DNA of 64,000 nucleotides, from the NCBI RefSeq assembly GCF_003086295.3, contig NC_092039.1, positions 73,675,649 through 73,739,648 of the forward strand, read 5' to 3'. This DNA comes from Arachis hypogaea. Its lineage: Eukaryota > Streptophyta > Magnoliopsida > Fabales > Fabaceae. Below, in pieces: positions 20,386-33,214 of the stretch. The position numbers were made by a program, and so were the translations under genes. The notes beneath the pieces were generated by a model. The model saw only the letters and a list, made by a program, of their open reading frames with translations. It was not told the DNA's origin and searched no databases. Within the stretch, counting starts at the first letter, position 1; each line of letters starts with the position of its first letter.

Positions 20386-22716
20386 TGATACCAGGGCATC
20401 TTAGCCAGTTTCACTGACCTTTTTCTTTACTGTTGTTAAGGTAGTTTCATGCATTTCTTTAGGAAATAAGCTAGTTTTTGGTAGATATTCACTTACACCT
20501 TGATTCAAGCATACATTGTGAATTTTACATGATTTCATGAGGATTTTGCATGAGTTTAATAACAAATTGTATGTTGCATTACCCATGACTTGGACTAGAA
20601 CTTTGATGCACTCTATTGCTTGATTTCAGGACCAAAGGAAGCAAGGAAGAACCACTTAGCAGTCACGTTAATCTAATTAACGTTATCACTAACGTGGAAT
20701 GGGAGGTAACTTGCAAAGTTAATGAGAAAAGTGATTGCCAATAACGCTCTCGAAGCCATCATTGCCCACGTTAAGAGTCACGTTAACTAAGTTAACGTGA
20801 ACTCTAACGTGAAAAAGGGACTTTGAGCCAATGTTAGTGACACTTAACATTATCAGTAACGTTGGCCAATGATCATAAGTGGCTACGTTAGAGTCCACGT
20901 TAACTTGGTTAACATGTCCTCTAACGTTAAAAGGGGGAAGGAAGCCAACGTTAGTGACACTCAACATTGTCACTAACGTTGGCCTAAGGTGCAATGTACC
21001 ACGTTAACTCCCACGTTAACTTGGTTAACGTGGGAGCTAACGTAAGAGGCAAGGGTGGTCGACAACGTTAGTGACACCCAACATTGCCACTAACGTTGGA
21101 AGCAACCACAAAACCCCAAGGAGCCACGTTAACTTCCACGTTAACTGAGTTAACGTGGAAAGCTAACGATGATGAGTGAAAGATGAGCCAACGTTAGTGA
21201 CACTCAACATTGTCACTAACGTTGGGGATGGCTAAGAATGGCCACGTTAGAAGCCACGTTAACCTAGTTAACGTGGACTCTAACGTGAGACATAGGGGCA
21301 CATTGGAACGTTAGTGACAATGTTGAATGTCACTAACGTTCTCGAAGGTTGGCAAGGCCACGTTAAAAGCCACGTTAACCTAGTTAACGTGGACTCTAAC
21401 GAGAGACATAGGGGCACATTGAAACGTTAGTGACAATGTTGAGTGTCACTAACGTTCTCGAAGGATGGCAAGGCCACGTTAGAAGCCACGTTAACCTAGT
21501 TAACGTGGGCTCTAACGTGAGACAAAGGGGTACATTGGAACATTAGTGACAATGTTGAGTGTCACTAACGTTCTTGAACTCATACTTTCACTAAAACGTC
21601 AACCCCACTAACGTCCTGAGCTAAAGTCTCTGCCCACTTCACACTTTCTCTCTGCAAGTAAACCCAAGCCCAAATGAAGAAGAGAATTGCTTCAAACACA
21701 AGGCCCAAGACTTGAAGAACCAACTAGAAGCTGAGAAGAGTAGTATATATAGGAGTAGCTTTGAATTATTGGAAAGAAAAGTTTTGGGGAAATAGCACTA
21801 CTCTATATTTTTACTCTGCTCTTCTAGTTCCATGATGTATTTTCCATCTTTGTTTTCATTTTCTAGAGCTATGAACAACTAAACCCCTTTCATTGGGTTA
21901 GGGAGCTCTATTGTAAGTTGATGGATCAATACTAATTTTCATTCTTCTTCTTCTATCTTTTCTCTTGATTTTACTTGAAAGCTTTCGATCTTCATCCCAT
22001 TGGGTAGTTATCTTGGAAAAGGAGCTATTCAAACTTGGATCTCTTCTAAACCTTGAAAGAGGAATGAAGAGATCAAGCTAGAAATGCTTTCTCATGCTGG
22101 ACCAAATTGGGTTTGGATGGATATGTGACTATAATCCTCTCAATACTTGATTTGGGAAATGCATGTGGTATAATCAGTGACCACACTTCATCTCTTCTCA
22201 TGAGAAATTGACCAAGGAATTGGCTATTGATCAAGACTTGAGAGATTAAATTGCAAGAAATTGTAATTCAATCAATTAAGATTGCCAAGGAGATCAATGA
22301 GTGCATTGATTGAGGAAGAGATAAAAATGAACTTGATCCGGAGAATTGCAACATCTCCTGTACCCAATGAACTCCCCAATTCTGATCTCACCCATTCTCT
22401 TTAATTTCTGCTTTTACTTTCATGAGCAAACACCCCATTCCCATTTACAATTCTGTAATTTACTTTCAGTCATTTACTTTCAGCACTTTAATTCTAGCAT
22501 TTACTTTTTCTGTTATTTACATTCCCTCCATTTAATTTCTGCAAATCTCAACCCAAATTCTGAATTCGCTCAACTAGAACTTTCTTCTAATTAAAGTTGC
22601 TTGATCAATCAATCCCTGTGGGATTCGACCTCACTCTATTGTGAGTTTTTACTTGACGACAAATTCGGTACACTTGCCGAAGGAAATTTGTTGAGAGACA
22701 GTTTCCACTTGCATCA
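20386..22716 (+). repeat. Element D 5' LTR
   Basis: 2331 bp, begins TGATACCAGGG and ends TTGCATCA. It is nearly identical to the 3' LTR. It includes the long hairpin array at about 20660-21600 and a TATA-like TATATATA near 21744. Confidence 0.95.
20660..21600. repeat. Long palindrome array in the D 5' LTR
   Basis: About eight rounds of alternating hairpins (CACGTTAAC...GTTAACGTG and CCAACGTTAGTGACA...TGTCACTAACGTTGG) with a period near 115 bases. In the last three rounds the second hairpin is in the opposite arm order (AACGTTAGTGACAATGTTG). The 3' LTR has the same array at 40820-41760. Confidence 0.9.
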
Positions 22717-22722
22717 AGTTTA

Positions 22723-22740
22723 TGGCGTCGTTGTCGGGGA
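22723..22740 (+). promoter_or_regulatory. Primer binding site, element D
   Basis: TGGCGTCGTTGTCGGGGA matches the tRNA-Asp complement except for two C-to-T changes at CG or CC positions. It lies 6 bases after the LTR. Confidence 0.85.
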
Positions 22741-23006
22741 TTGATTGTGCATCAACAATGATTAAATTAGGAGATCACTAGATTGAGCATTTTTGTTTTG
22801 TTGATTTAATTTTCTGTTTGAGTAATTTACTTTCTGTCTTAGTTAACCTCTTCCCTTCCCCATCTACTCTTTCATTTTCTTTGTTATTTACCATTCAGTT
22901 TGCTAACCCACTAACTGTTTGATATATTGCATCACTGACAACTAATAGTAATTCTGACAGCAATACTATCTGCACATATTGTTACTTGCTTGTACTTGTT
23001 GGTTGT

Positions 23007-24413
23007 ATGACAGGGAGAAGAAGCGGGGCTTCAACTTCCTTCGATTCTGAACCAGAGAGGACCCTCCTTAGATTAAGGAGGGAAGCAAGAGGAAAACGTG
23101 CAATCGGTGCTGAAGAGGAGGAGGAACACTTTGAACTAAACATGGAAGGCAACATGGAAAACCAACATGAAGAAGAGGCTAATAACCATGGTGGAGGAGG
23201 TAGAGCAAATCATGCTGAGGAGGATAGAAGAGTGCTAGGCTCTTACATCAATCCAAACCCAGGCAACTGTGGGAGTAGCATTCAGAAGCCCACCATACAT
23301 GCCAACAATTTCGAGCTAAAACCTCAGCTCATCACTCTTGTGCAGAATAATTGCTCATTTGGAGGAGGTGCTCAAGAAGACCCGAATCAACACTTGACCA
23401 TCTTCTTGAGGATTTGTGACACAGTGAAGTCCAATGGAGTCCACCCGGATGTCTATAGGCTGCTCTTGTTCCCTTTTTCACTCAGGGACAAGGCATCCAA
23501 ATGGCTTGAATCCTTCCCAAAAGAAAGCCTGACAAATTGGGAGGATGTAGTGAATAAGTTTTTGGCAAGGTTTTACCCCCCTCAAAGGATCAATAGGCTG
23601 AGAACTGAAGTGCAGACGTTCAGGAAGCAAGATAGGGAGACACTTTATGAAGCTTGGGAAAGGTTCAAAGACCTAACAAGGAGGTGTCCACCAAATATGT
23701 TCAATGAATGGGTGCAATTGCACATCTTCTATGAAGGCTTGTCATATGAATCAAAGAAGGCAGTAGACCATTCCTCTGAAGGATCATTGAACAAGAAGAA
23801 GACCATTGAAGAAGCCATAGATGTAATTAAGACTGTAGCTGAGAATGACTACTTCTATGCTTCCAAAAGAGGGAACACTAGAGGAGTAATAGAGCTAAAC
23901 AATGTAGATGCTCTGCTGGCTCAAAACATGCTCATTACCAAGCAGTTAGCTGACCTCACCAAGAAGATGGAGAGGAACCAAGTGGCAGCAATCACCACCT
24001 CCTCAACAATCCAAGAAGGAGTTGAAGAAGAAGCAGAGGGTAACCTTGAGCAAGCCAACTACATTGGGAATTCACCTAGACAGAACCATGATCCATACTC
24101 CAAGACATACAACCCTGGATGGAGGAACCACCCAAACTTTGGGTGGGGGAATCAGCAAGATCAAAGCCAAGACCAGAGACGTTACAACTCCAACAACAAT
24201 GCAGCTCATCAACAATTCACACAAAGGACATATCAACACCCCCACAACAACACTTCTCCACACCCATATCAAAACCACAACAACACCTCTCATCCTTCCA
24301 CCTCTAATCCCAATCTACCATCAATTGATGACAGACTCTCTAAGCTTGAAACCTTACTTGAAGGAATATGCCAAGAGATTCAAGAAAACAAGGTGTTCAA
24401 AGAGGAGGTGTGA
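23007..24413 (+). CDS. Element D gag
   Basis: 468 codons from ATG 23007; an upstream in-frame ATG at 22986 is possible, but comparison with the A and C gag starts favours 23007. Basic N-terminus with SEPERTLLRLRREAR, an acidic stretch, then the retrotransposon gag domain (about residues 110-250; YRLLLFPFSLRD, TLYEAWERFKDLTRRCPP) and a Gln/Asn/His-rich tail with NPGWRNHPNFGW. No CCHC knuckle. It ends at TGA 24411-24413, but the same frame continues without other stops into PR. The TGA is therefore probably a mutated Arg codon (CGA) in a gag-PR fusion, although read-through cannot be excluded. Confidence 0.85.
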   Translation: MTGRRSGASTSFDSEPERTLLRLRREARGKRAIGAEEEEEHFELNMEGNMENQHEEEANNHGGGGRANHAEEDRRVLGSYINPNPGNCGSSIQKPTIHANNFELKPQLITLVQNNCSFGGGAQEDPNQHLTIFLRICDTVKSNGVHPDVYRLLLFPFSLRDKASKWLESFPKESLTNWEDVVNKFLARFYPPQRINRLRTEVQTFRKQDRETLYEAWERFKDLTRRCPPNMFNEWVQLHIFYEGLSYESKKAVDHSSEGSLNKKKTIEEAIDVIKTVAENDYFYASKRGNTRGVIELNNVDALLAQNMLITKQLADLTKKMERNQVAAITTSSTIQEGVEEEAEGNLEQANYIGNSPRQNHDPYSKTYNPGWRNHPNFGWGNQQDQSQDQRRYNSNNNAAHQQFTQRTYQHPHNNTSPHPYQNHNNTSHPSTSNPNLPSIDDRLSKLETLLEGICQEIQENKVFKEEV

Positions 24414-25406
24414 GCCAATATTAAGAACCAGGGAGAGACCATCAAGAAGCTGGAATTCCAAGTGGGATGCTTAGCTCAGAAGATTCCCAAACCTACTGAT
24501 AGCTTCCCAAGTGACACGGAAAAAAACCCAAGAGGAGAAGCAAAGAAAGTAAGATGGGAAGATTGCAAAATGGTCACTACAAGTGATCAAGAGGCTGAAG
24601 ACAAGCAAGGCAAACTCTCCAAACAGCCTGAAGACAACTCAACAGAGGAGGAGGATAGAGATCACCAAGAACCAGAAATCTCACAACAAGAGTTGCTTAA
24701 GCTCTATGCACCATTTCCCCAACTGCTCAATGGTGCTGTGGGGAAGAGAATATACTCAAGGTTCCTAGACTTGTTTGCATCTCTGCATGTGAACATACCA
24801 TTCATCAGGGCCATCCAACAAATGCCTGCATTCATCAAGTATATGAAGGAACTTCTTCCCAGGAAAAGCTCACTCAAAGGAGGTCAGACTATAGTGTTGA
24901 ACAAGGAATGTAGTGCCCGTATTCAACCTAAGTTGCCTGTAAAAAGAAAAGACCCAGGGAGTTTTCACATCCCCTATGCCATAGGAGAAACAATGTTCGA
25001 TAGAGCACTCTGTGATTTGGGGGCAAGCATCAACTTACTGCCATTATCCTTGGTAAAGAAGCTGCAGATCAATGAGATAATGCCCACAGATGTGGTCATC
25101 AGACTGGCTGACAAGACTCAAAAGCAAGCAATAGGAGTGGTGGAGAATGTGTTGCTAAAAGTTGGGAAATACTTTCTCCCAACAGACTTTGTCATTTTGG
25201 ACATGGAAGAGAGTCACACTCACCCAATCATATTGGGAAGACCATTCCTAGCTACAGCCAGAGCACTCATAGATGTGGAGCAAGGGGAGCTAATATTGAG
25301 GATCCATGATGAACGACTCAGCTTTAATGTCTTCAAACTCTCACAAGAAGCAGACCAAGAGCACAAGGAACCAAGCAAAGATCACAATGAGATGTTGAAG
25401 GAGGAA
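24414..25406 (+). CDS. Element D protease region, first part, interrupted by E
   Basis: Continues the gag frame after the TGA. The linker IPKPTDSFPSDTEKNP leads to a retropepsin-like domain with DLGASINLLPLSL (Asp codon 25014-25016) and [18 protein letters not shown]. Element E entered at 25407, after codons for KEE, and the frame resumes at 36644. An alternative internal Met lies at 24462, but homology starts before it. Confidence 0.85.
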
Positions 25407-26948
25407 TGATGAGCGGATATTTTATACGCTTTTTGGGGGTAATTTCATGTAGATTTTAGCATGTTTTAATTAGTTTTTAGTATAATATTATTAGTTTTTA
25501 CGCAAAAATCATATTTCTGGACTTTACTATGAGTTTGTGTGTTTTTCTGTGATTTCAGGTATTTTCTGGCTGAAATTGAGGGAGCTAAGCAAAAATCTGA
25601 GTTAGGCTGAAAAAGGACTGATGATGTTGTTGGATCCTGACCTCCCTGCACTCGGAATGGATTCTTTGGAGCTACAGGAGTCCAATTGACGCGCTCTCAA
25701 TTGGGTTGGAAAGTAGACATCCAGGGCTTTCCAGCAATATATAATAGTCTATACTTTGCGTGAAGATAGATGACGTAAACTGGCGTTCAACGCTAGTTTC
25801 ATGCTGCTGTCTGGCGTCCAGCGCCAGAAACAGGTTACAAGTTGGAGTTCAGCGCCCAAAACACGTCACAACCTGGCGTTCAACTCCAGAAACAAACCAA
25901 ACACGTGAGAAGCTTTAGTCCCAGCCCCAGCACACACCAAGTGGGCCCCAGAAGTGGATTTTTGCACCAATTATCTTAGTTTACTCATATTCTGTAAACC
26001 TAAGTTACTAGTTTACTATTTAAACAACTTTTAGAGACTTATCTTGTACCTCATGACATTTTCAGATCTGAATTTTATACACTTTAACGGCATGAGTCTC
26101 TAAACTCCATTGTTGGGGGTGAGGAGCTCTGCAGCGTCTCGATGAATTAATGCAATTGTTTCTATTTCTCCATTCAAACGTGTGTGTTCCTATCTAAGAT
26201 ATTCATTCACGCTTAATTATGAAGAAGGTGATGATCCGTGACACTCATCACCTTCCTCAATCCATGAACGTGTGCCTGATAACCACCTCCGTTCTACATC
26301 AGATTGAATAAGCTTCTCTTAGATTCTTTAATCAGAATCTTCGTGGTATAAGCTAGATTGATGGCGGCATTCATGAGAATCCGGAAAGTCTAAACCTTGT
26401 CCATGGTATTCCGAGTAGGATTCCGGGATTGAATGACTGTGACGAGCTTCAAACTCCTGAAGGCTGGGCGTTAGTGACAGACGCAAAAGAATCATTGGAT
26501 TCTATTCCAACCTGATTAAGGATCGACAGATGATTAGCCGTGCTGTGACAGAGCATTTGGACCATTTTCACTGAGAGGATGGGAAGTAGCCATTGACAAC
26601 GGTGACACCCTACATACAACTTGCCATGGAGGGAACTTTGCACTTTTCCATGGATGGAATATTACATTACAGGAATAAATCAGACAAAGCATCTCCAAAA
26701 CTCCAACATATTCTCCATTACTGCATAACAAGTATTTATTTTATGCCCTTTTCCCTTTCTTCACTGAACTTGAAAAACACTGTTGTTGGCATCCTGACTA
26801 AGAATAATAAGATAAACATAGCTGGCTTAAACCAACAATCTCCGTGGGATTCGATCCTTACTCACTTAAGGTATTACTTGGACGACCCAGTGCACTTGCT
26901 GGTTAGTTGTGCGGATTGCAAAAAGTGTTATTGCAATTTCGTGCACCA
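25407..26948 (+). repeat. Element E 5' LTR
   Basis: Begins TGATGAGCGGATA and ends GTGCACCA. U3 holds the shared module (about 25670-25765) and palindromes of the GGCGTTCAACGCC type (about 25775-25895). U5 carries the conserved GGACGACCCAGTGCACTTG segment. Confidence 0.95.
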
Positions 26949-26954
26949 AGTTTT

Positions 26955-26972
26955 TAGCGCCGTTGCCGGGGA
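26955..26972 (+). promoter_or_regulatory. Primer binding site, element E
   Basis: TAGCGCCGTTGCCGGGGA, one mismatch to the tRNA-Asp complement, 6 bases after the LTR. Confidence 0.85.
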
Positions 26973-28008
26973 TTGTTCGAGTTTGAACAACTAAAGGTTT
27001 ATTTTATTTCTTAGATTAGGAATAATTTATTTTTATTGTTATAAAGTCATTAAATCCTGATAGAATAGTTTCTTTTCAAAAATTTCTTTTCAAAAATATT
27101 ATTTTTCTTAATTAATTGTTAATTTTTGTGAGTTTAGTGTCTTGTTCTAAGTTTGGTGTTAATTGCATATTTTATATTTTTCTTTAAATTTTCGAACTTG
27201 TGTTCTTTATTCTTCATTGATCTTCAAGTTGTTCTTGTTTATTTTGCTTGTTTGATCTTGAGTTTTTCTTGTTTTGTGTCTTTTCTTGTTTTTCTTGTGC
27301 TTTTTCAAAACATTAACTTTCAAAAATTATACTTTTATCCATAAATATAATACATCTTTAAAATCAACATTGAAGTTACTGCCCAATTGGCTGGAGCATT
27401 AGTAGTTGTTCTTGATAATTGGGTATCTTCTTTAAAATCTTTTTCAAAAAAAAAATAAAATAATAATTTTTCTTTCATTGAATCTTGTGCCAAACTCTAA
27501 GTTTGGTGTTTTCTTGTTAATTTTTTTTTAATTTTCGAAAATTTAGTGAAGTTTTCTAAAAATTTTAAGTTTTGTGTTCTTTCTTTTGTTCTTGGTGTTC
27601 TTGTGAATCTTCAAGGTGTTCTTGAGTCTTTCTTGTATTTTGATCTTAAAATTTTTAAGTTTGGTGTTCCTTGGTATTTCCCTCCAAAATTTTCGAAAAT
27701 AAGGAGCATTAGATCTAAAAATTTTAAGTCTTGTGTCTTTTGTGTGTTTTTCTCTTTCATTATAAAATTCAAAATTCAAAAAAATATCTTTTCTAACTAA
27801 TTTTAAACTATATTTTCGAGATTTTTATATAAAAATTTAGATTTCAATTTCAAAATTTTTCAATTCTTATCCTTTTACGTTTAAAAAAAAATTTATATAT
27901 ATATATATATATTTTTATTTCGGTTTTAGTTTTATTTTATTATTTCAAAAATTATTTTTATAATAAAATAGACAATATCAACATCCATATCATCTCCCTT
28001 GCTCCATC
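26973..28008 (+). other. Element E 5' leader
   Basis: AT-rich, non-coding. Three AAGTTTGGTGT motifs (27149-27159, 27499-27509, 27658-27668), several TTTTCGAAAA-like palindromes and a short (TA)n run at about 27895-27911. No conserved ORF. Confidence 0.6.
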
Positions 28009-29910
28009 ATGGAACTAAGTGGAAATGAACAGTCCAAGAGGACTCTGGGGTCATATGCTAACCCCACTACTGCTTCCTATGGGAGTAGTATCTGTATACC
28101 CTCCATTGGAGTTAGTAGCTTTGAGTTGAATCCTCAGCTCATTATCATGGTGCAGCAAAGCTGCCAGTATTCCGGTCTTCCACATGAAGAACCTACAGAG
28201 TTTCTGGCATAATTTTTACAAATTGCTGACACAGTACATGATAAGGAAGTAGATCAGGATGTCTACAGATTATTACTGTTTCCATTTGCTGTAAAAGATC
28301 AAGCTAAGAAGTGGTTAAATAACCAGCCTAAAAACAGCATAAAAACATGGAAACAGCTGTCAGAAAAATTCCTGAATCACTATTTCCCTCCAAAACGGAT
28401 GACACAGCTAAGGCTAAGCATCCAAGGCTTCAAACAAGGAGATAATGAATCCCTTTATGATGCCTGGGAGAGATATAGAGAGATGCTAAGAAAATGCCCC
28501 TCTGAAATGTTTTCAGAGTGGGTGCAATTAGACATCTTCTACTATGGGCTTACAGAAAAAGCTCAGATTTCTCTAGACCACTCAGCTGGTGGATCTATAC
28601 ATATGAGAAAAATAATTGAAGAAGCTCAAGAGCTTATTGATACAGTTGCCAAAAATCAGCATATGTATCTAAGCAGTGAATCCTCCATGAAAGAAGAAGC
28701 TAAAACAGTAACTGCTGAACTCAGTCCTGTGGATCAAGCTAATGAATTCAATCAGCAATTAGACTTTCTAACCCAGCAGCTAGCCAAATTCAAGGAAATA
28801 CTACAGGAAACAAGAATGGCTAACAGGAATATGGAAGTACAGTTAAAGCAAACAGAAAGGCAACTGTCAAAACAAATAGCAGAAGAATGCCAAGCAGTTC
28901 AATTAAGAAGTGGGAAAACATTAAATACCTCACTTCAAAGCAGCAGGAAGCCAAGAAATGAACAAATGGCTACTCAAAATCCCTCTGAGGAAAATCAGAG
29001 CCCAGAGAGGAATAAGGCTGGCGCTGAACGCCCAGACCATGTTCATTTCTAGCGTTCAACGCCAGAAACAAGCATGAATCCGACGTTGAACGCCCAAGGG
29101 AAGCATAGTTCTGGCGTTCAGACACCAGTAACAAATAAGGAGATGGCGTATAACGCCACTCCAGCTTCCACCCCTGGCATTCAAACGCCAGTGGGGGATC
29201 AGTCACATACAAGTGCTGATAACAACCTTTCTAAAAAGGCTTCCCAACCCACTTCTGTAGGTAATAAACCTGCAGCAACTAAGGTTGAGGAATATAAAGC
29301 CAAAATGCCTTATCCTCAAAAACTCCGCCAAGCGGAACAGGATAAGCAATTTGCTCGCTTTGCAGACTATCTCAGGACTCTTGAAATAAAGATTCCGTTT
29401 GCAGAAGCACTTGAGCAAATACCCTCTTATGCAAAGTTCATGAAAGAGATCTTAAGTCATAAGAAGGATTGGAGGGAAAGTGAAAAAGTTTACCTCACTG
29501 AAGAATGCAGTGCAGTTATCCTAGAAAGCTTACCTGAGAAGCTTAAGGATCCCGGAAGCTTCATGATACCATGCACATTAGAGGGTAATTGCACCAAGCA
29601 AGCTTTATGTGATCTTGGGGCAAGTATCAACCTAATACCTGCATCTACTATCAGAAAGCTTGGTTTGACTGAAGAAATCAAACCAACCCCGATATGTCTT
29701 CAACTTGCTGATGGCTCCATTAAATACCCATCAGGCGTGATTGAAGACATGATTGTCAAGGTTGGGCCATTTGCCTTTCCTACTGACTTTGTGGTGCTGG
29801 AAATGGAGGAGCACAAGAGTGCAACTCTCATTCTAGGAAGACCTTTCCTAGCAACTGGCCGAACCTTCATTGACGTCCAAAAAGGGGGAAGTAACCCTGA
29901 GAGTCAATGA
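28009..29910 (+). pseudogene. Element E gag-PR, two stops and a frameshift
   Basis: One frame from ATG 28009 carries TAA at 28210-28212 (Gln expected) and TAG at 29050-29052 (probably Trp TGG). Gag domain about 28220-28600 (YRLLLFPFAVKD, SLYDAWERYREM); Gln-rich coiled-coil-like part about 28740-28890; a run of palindromes translated within the coding region (29020-29190); PR with DLGASINLIP (Asp codon 29611-29613) and [11 protein letters not shown]. Near 29881-29891 one extra G in a G-run shifts the frame into the pol ORF, which opens at 29870 in the other frame. Confidence 0.85.
29020..29190. repeat. Palindrome cluster inside E gag-PR
   Basis: Five or six GGCGTTNAACGCC-like palindromes lie between the gag and PR domains, at about 30-base spacing. 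One copy contains the in-frame TAG (ctagcgttcaacgcc). Gag-PR of A, C and D lacks this cluster. Confidence 0.8.
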
Positions 29911-32900
29911 GGAGGAGTTCAAGTTGAATGTTGTCAAAGTTATGCAACATCCAGACACCCCAAATGACTGCATGAGTGTTGATATTATTGACTCTCTGGT
30001 AAGGGAGGTCAATATGGCTGAGAGTCCCGAATCAAAGCTAGAGGACATCTTTAAAGATGTTCAGCCTGATCTGGAGGAATCAAAGAGAATAATAGAACCT
30101 CTGAAAATCCCTCAGGAAGAGGAGAAACCTCCTAAACCCGAGCTCAAACCATTACCACCATCCCTAAAATATGCATTTCTGGGAGAAGGTGATACCTTTC
30201 CTATAATCATAAGCTCTACCTTAGAGCCACAGGAAGAGGAAGCACTAATTCAAGTGCTAAGGACACACAAGACAGCTCTTGGGTGGTCCATCAGTGATCT
30301 TAAGGGCATTAGCCTAGCCAAATACATGCACAAGATCCTATTAGAGGGTGATGCTAAGCTAGTGGTCCAACCACAAAGGCGGCTGAATCCAGCCATGAAG
30401 GAAGTGGTGCAGAAGGAGGTCACTAAATTGCTAGAGGCTGGGATTATTTATCCTATTTCTGACAGCCCCTGGGTAAGCCCTGTCCAAGTCGTCCCTAAGA
30501 AAGGAGGCATGACAGTGGTTCATAATGAAAAAAATGAACTGGTTCCTACAAGAACAGTTACAGGGTGGCGTATGTGTATTGATTATAGAAGGCTCAATAC
30601 AGCCACCAGAAAGGATCATTTTCCTTTACCATTCATAGACCAGATGCTAGAAAGACTAGCAGGTCATGAATACTACTGCTTCCTGGATGGATATTCAGGT
30701 TATAATCAAATTGCAGTAGATCCCCAGGATCAGGAGAAAACGGCATTCACATGTCCATCTGGAGTATTTGCATACAGAAGGATGCCATTTGGCCTATGCA
30801 ATGCACCTGCAACTTTTCAGAGGTGCATGCTCTCAATTTTCTCTGATATGGTGGAAAAATTTCTGGAAGTTTTCATGGATGACTTTTCAGTATTTGGAGA
30901 CTCATTCAGCTCCTGTCTTAACCATCTAGCACTTGTTCTAAAGAGATGCCAAGAGACCAACCTAGTTTTAAACTGGGAGAAATGTCACTTCATGGTGACT
31001 GAAGGAATTGTCCTTGGGCACAAAATTTCGAACAAGGGAATAGAGGTGGATCAAGCTAAAGTAGAGGTAATTGAAAAATTACCACCACCTGCCAATGTTA
31101 AGGCAATCAGAAGCTTTCTGGGGCATGCAGGATTCTATAGGAGGTTTATAAAGGATTTTTCGAAAATCGCCAAACCTCTGAGCAACCTGTTAGCTGCTGA
31201 CACGCCATTTGTCTTTGATAAAGAGTGTCTACAGGCATTTGAGACTCTGAAAGCTAAATTGGTCACTGCACCAATAATCTCTGCACCAAACTGGACATTG
31301 CCATTTGAATTAATGTGTGATGCCAGTGACCATGCCATTGGTGCAGTGTTGGGACAGAGGCATGACAAGCTTCTGCACGTCATTTACTATGCCAGTCATG
31401 TTCTAAATGATGCACAGAAGAATTACACAACCACAGAAAAGGAGTTGCTTGCAGTGGTTTACACCATTGACAAGTTTAGATCCTATTTAGTAGGATCAAA
31501 AGTGATTGTGTACACTGATCATGCTGCTCTTAAATATCTACTCACAAAGCAGGATTCAAAACCCAGACTCATCAGATAGGTGTTGCTTCTGCAAGAGTTT
31601 GATATAGAAATAAGAGACAAAAAAGGGACAGAAAACCAAGTGGCAGATTACCTGTCCCGAATAGAACCAGTAGAAGGGGCGTCCCTCCCTCTCACTGAGA
31701 TCTCTGAGACCTTCCCGGATGAGCAACTCTTTGCCATCCAGGAAGTGCCATAGTTTGCAAACATTGCAAACTACAAAGCAGTAAGATTCATACCCAAAGA
31801 GTATAGTAGGCAGCAATCAAAGAAGTTGATCACAGATGCAAAGTACTATCTTTGGGATGAACCATATCTCTTCAAGAGATATGCAGACGGAGTAATTCAT
31901 AAATGTGTGCCTAAAGAAGAAGAACAAAGAATCCTATGGCATTGCCATGGATCACAGTATGGAGGACATTTTGGAAGTGAGCGAACAGCCACAAGAGTCC
32001 TCCAATGTGGCTTCTACTGGCCTACTCTCTATAAAGATTCCCGAGCGTTTGTGCTTAATTGTGATAGTTGCCAAAGATCTGGCAATCTGCCTCACAGTTA
32101 TGCCATGCCTCAACAAGGGATCTTGGAGATTGAGTTGTTTGATGTATGGGGCATTGACTTCATGGGACCTTTCCCACCATCATACTCAAACACTTATATT
32201 CTGGTGGCAGTGGATTATGTATCCAAATGGGTGGAAGCTATTGCAACACCTACTAATGACACTAAAACAGTGTTAAAATTCCTCCAGAAATACATCTTCA
32301 GCAGATTTGGTACCCCTAGAGTATTAATCAGTGATGGGGGCACTCATTTCTGCAATAAACAGCTTTACTCTGCTTTGGTTCGTTATGGAGTTAGCCACAG
32401 GGTAGCCACTCCATATCATCCACAGACAAATGGGAAAGCTGAAGTCTCTAACAGAGAACTTAAAAGAATCCTGGAACGGACTGTAATTAACCGTAGAAGG
32501 GATTGGGCAAGAAGCTTAGATGATGCTCTGTGGGCATAGAGAACAGCATTCAAGACCCCTATAGGGACCTCTCCATACCAGCTTGTGTATGGAAAGGCAT
32601 GTCACTTGCCAGTAGAACTGGAACACAAGGCCTACTAGGCAACCAGATTCCTGAACCTTGATGCCAAGTTAGCTAGAAAAAACGATTGCTCCAGTTAAAT
32701 GAGCTAGAGGAATTTAGACTCAATGCTTTCGAGAATGCAAAAATTTACAAAGAGACAACGAAAAATGGCATGATAAGAAATTGTCATCCAGAGTCTTTGA
32801 GCCGGGGCAGAAAGTTCTGCTATGTAATTCTAGGCTCAAATTATTCCCTGGGAAATTAAAATCCCAGTGGAGAGGTCCATATGTGATTACAAGTGTATCA

Positions 32901-33026
32901 CCCTATGGATACGTAGAGCTCCAGGATAATGAATCTAACAAAAAGTTCATTGTTAATGGACAGAGAGTTAAACATTATCTTGAAAGTAATTTTGAGCAAG
33001 AATGCTCAAAACTGAGACTTGATTAA
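29870..33026 (+). pseudogene. Element E pol: RT, RNase H, integrase (broken)
   Basis: The first ORF (29870-31579) carries RT with [36 protein letters not shown] and FMDD (30872-30883), then RNase H with [16 protein letters not shown] and [14 protein letters not shown] at 31577-31579 and 31751-31753 interrupt the link to integrase. Integrase (31826-32539) has the HHCC finger (about 31938-32090) and the D,D,E residues in [16 protein letters not shown] and NGKAEVSN. Stops at 32537-32539 and 32636-32638 and a frameshift before 32781 follow. The last ORF (to 33026) is the GPY/F tail with FEPGQKVLL, GPYVITSV and VKHYLESN. RT type and tRNA-Asp primer fit the Athila-like lineage. No working enzyme is expected. 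Confidence 0.9.
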
Positions 33027-33214
33027 AAGCTCAGTAATAGTCCAGCTAACGACATTAAAGAAGCGCTTGCTTGGGAGGCAACCCAGCCATTCACAAAATT
33101 TAATTTCATTTGTTTTTGCTAATTAAATGATTTTTACAGGTATATGTCAAAGTATCTTCAAAAGGTAAAATAGCAATTGATTGAAATCACAGAGTTACAG
33201 GGAAATTTGGAAGC

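Noticed and set aside
28210..32638. Programmed read-through or frameshifting in E polyproteins
   Set aside because: There are too many stops, in different places from those of A, C and D, and a single-base change in a G-run; decay explains them better.
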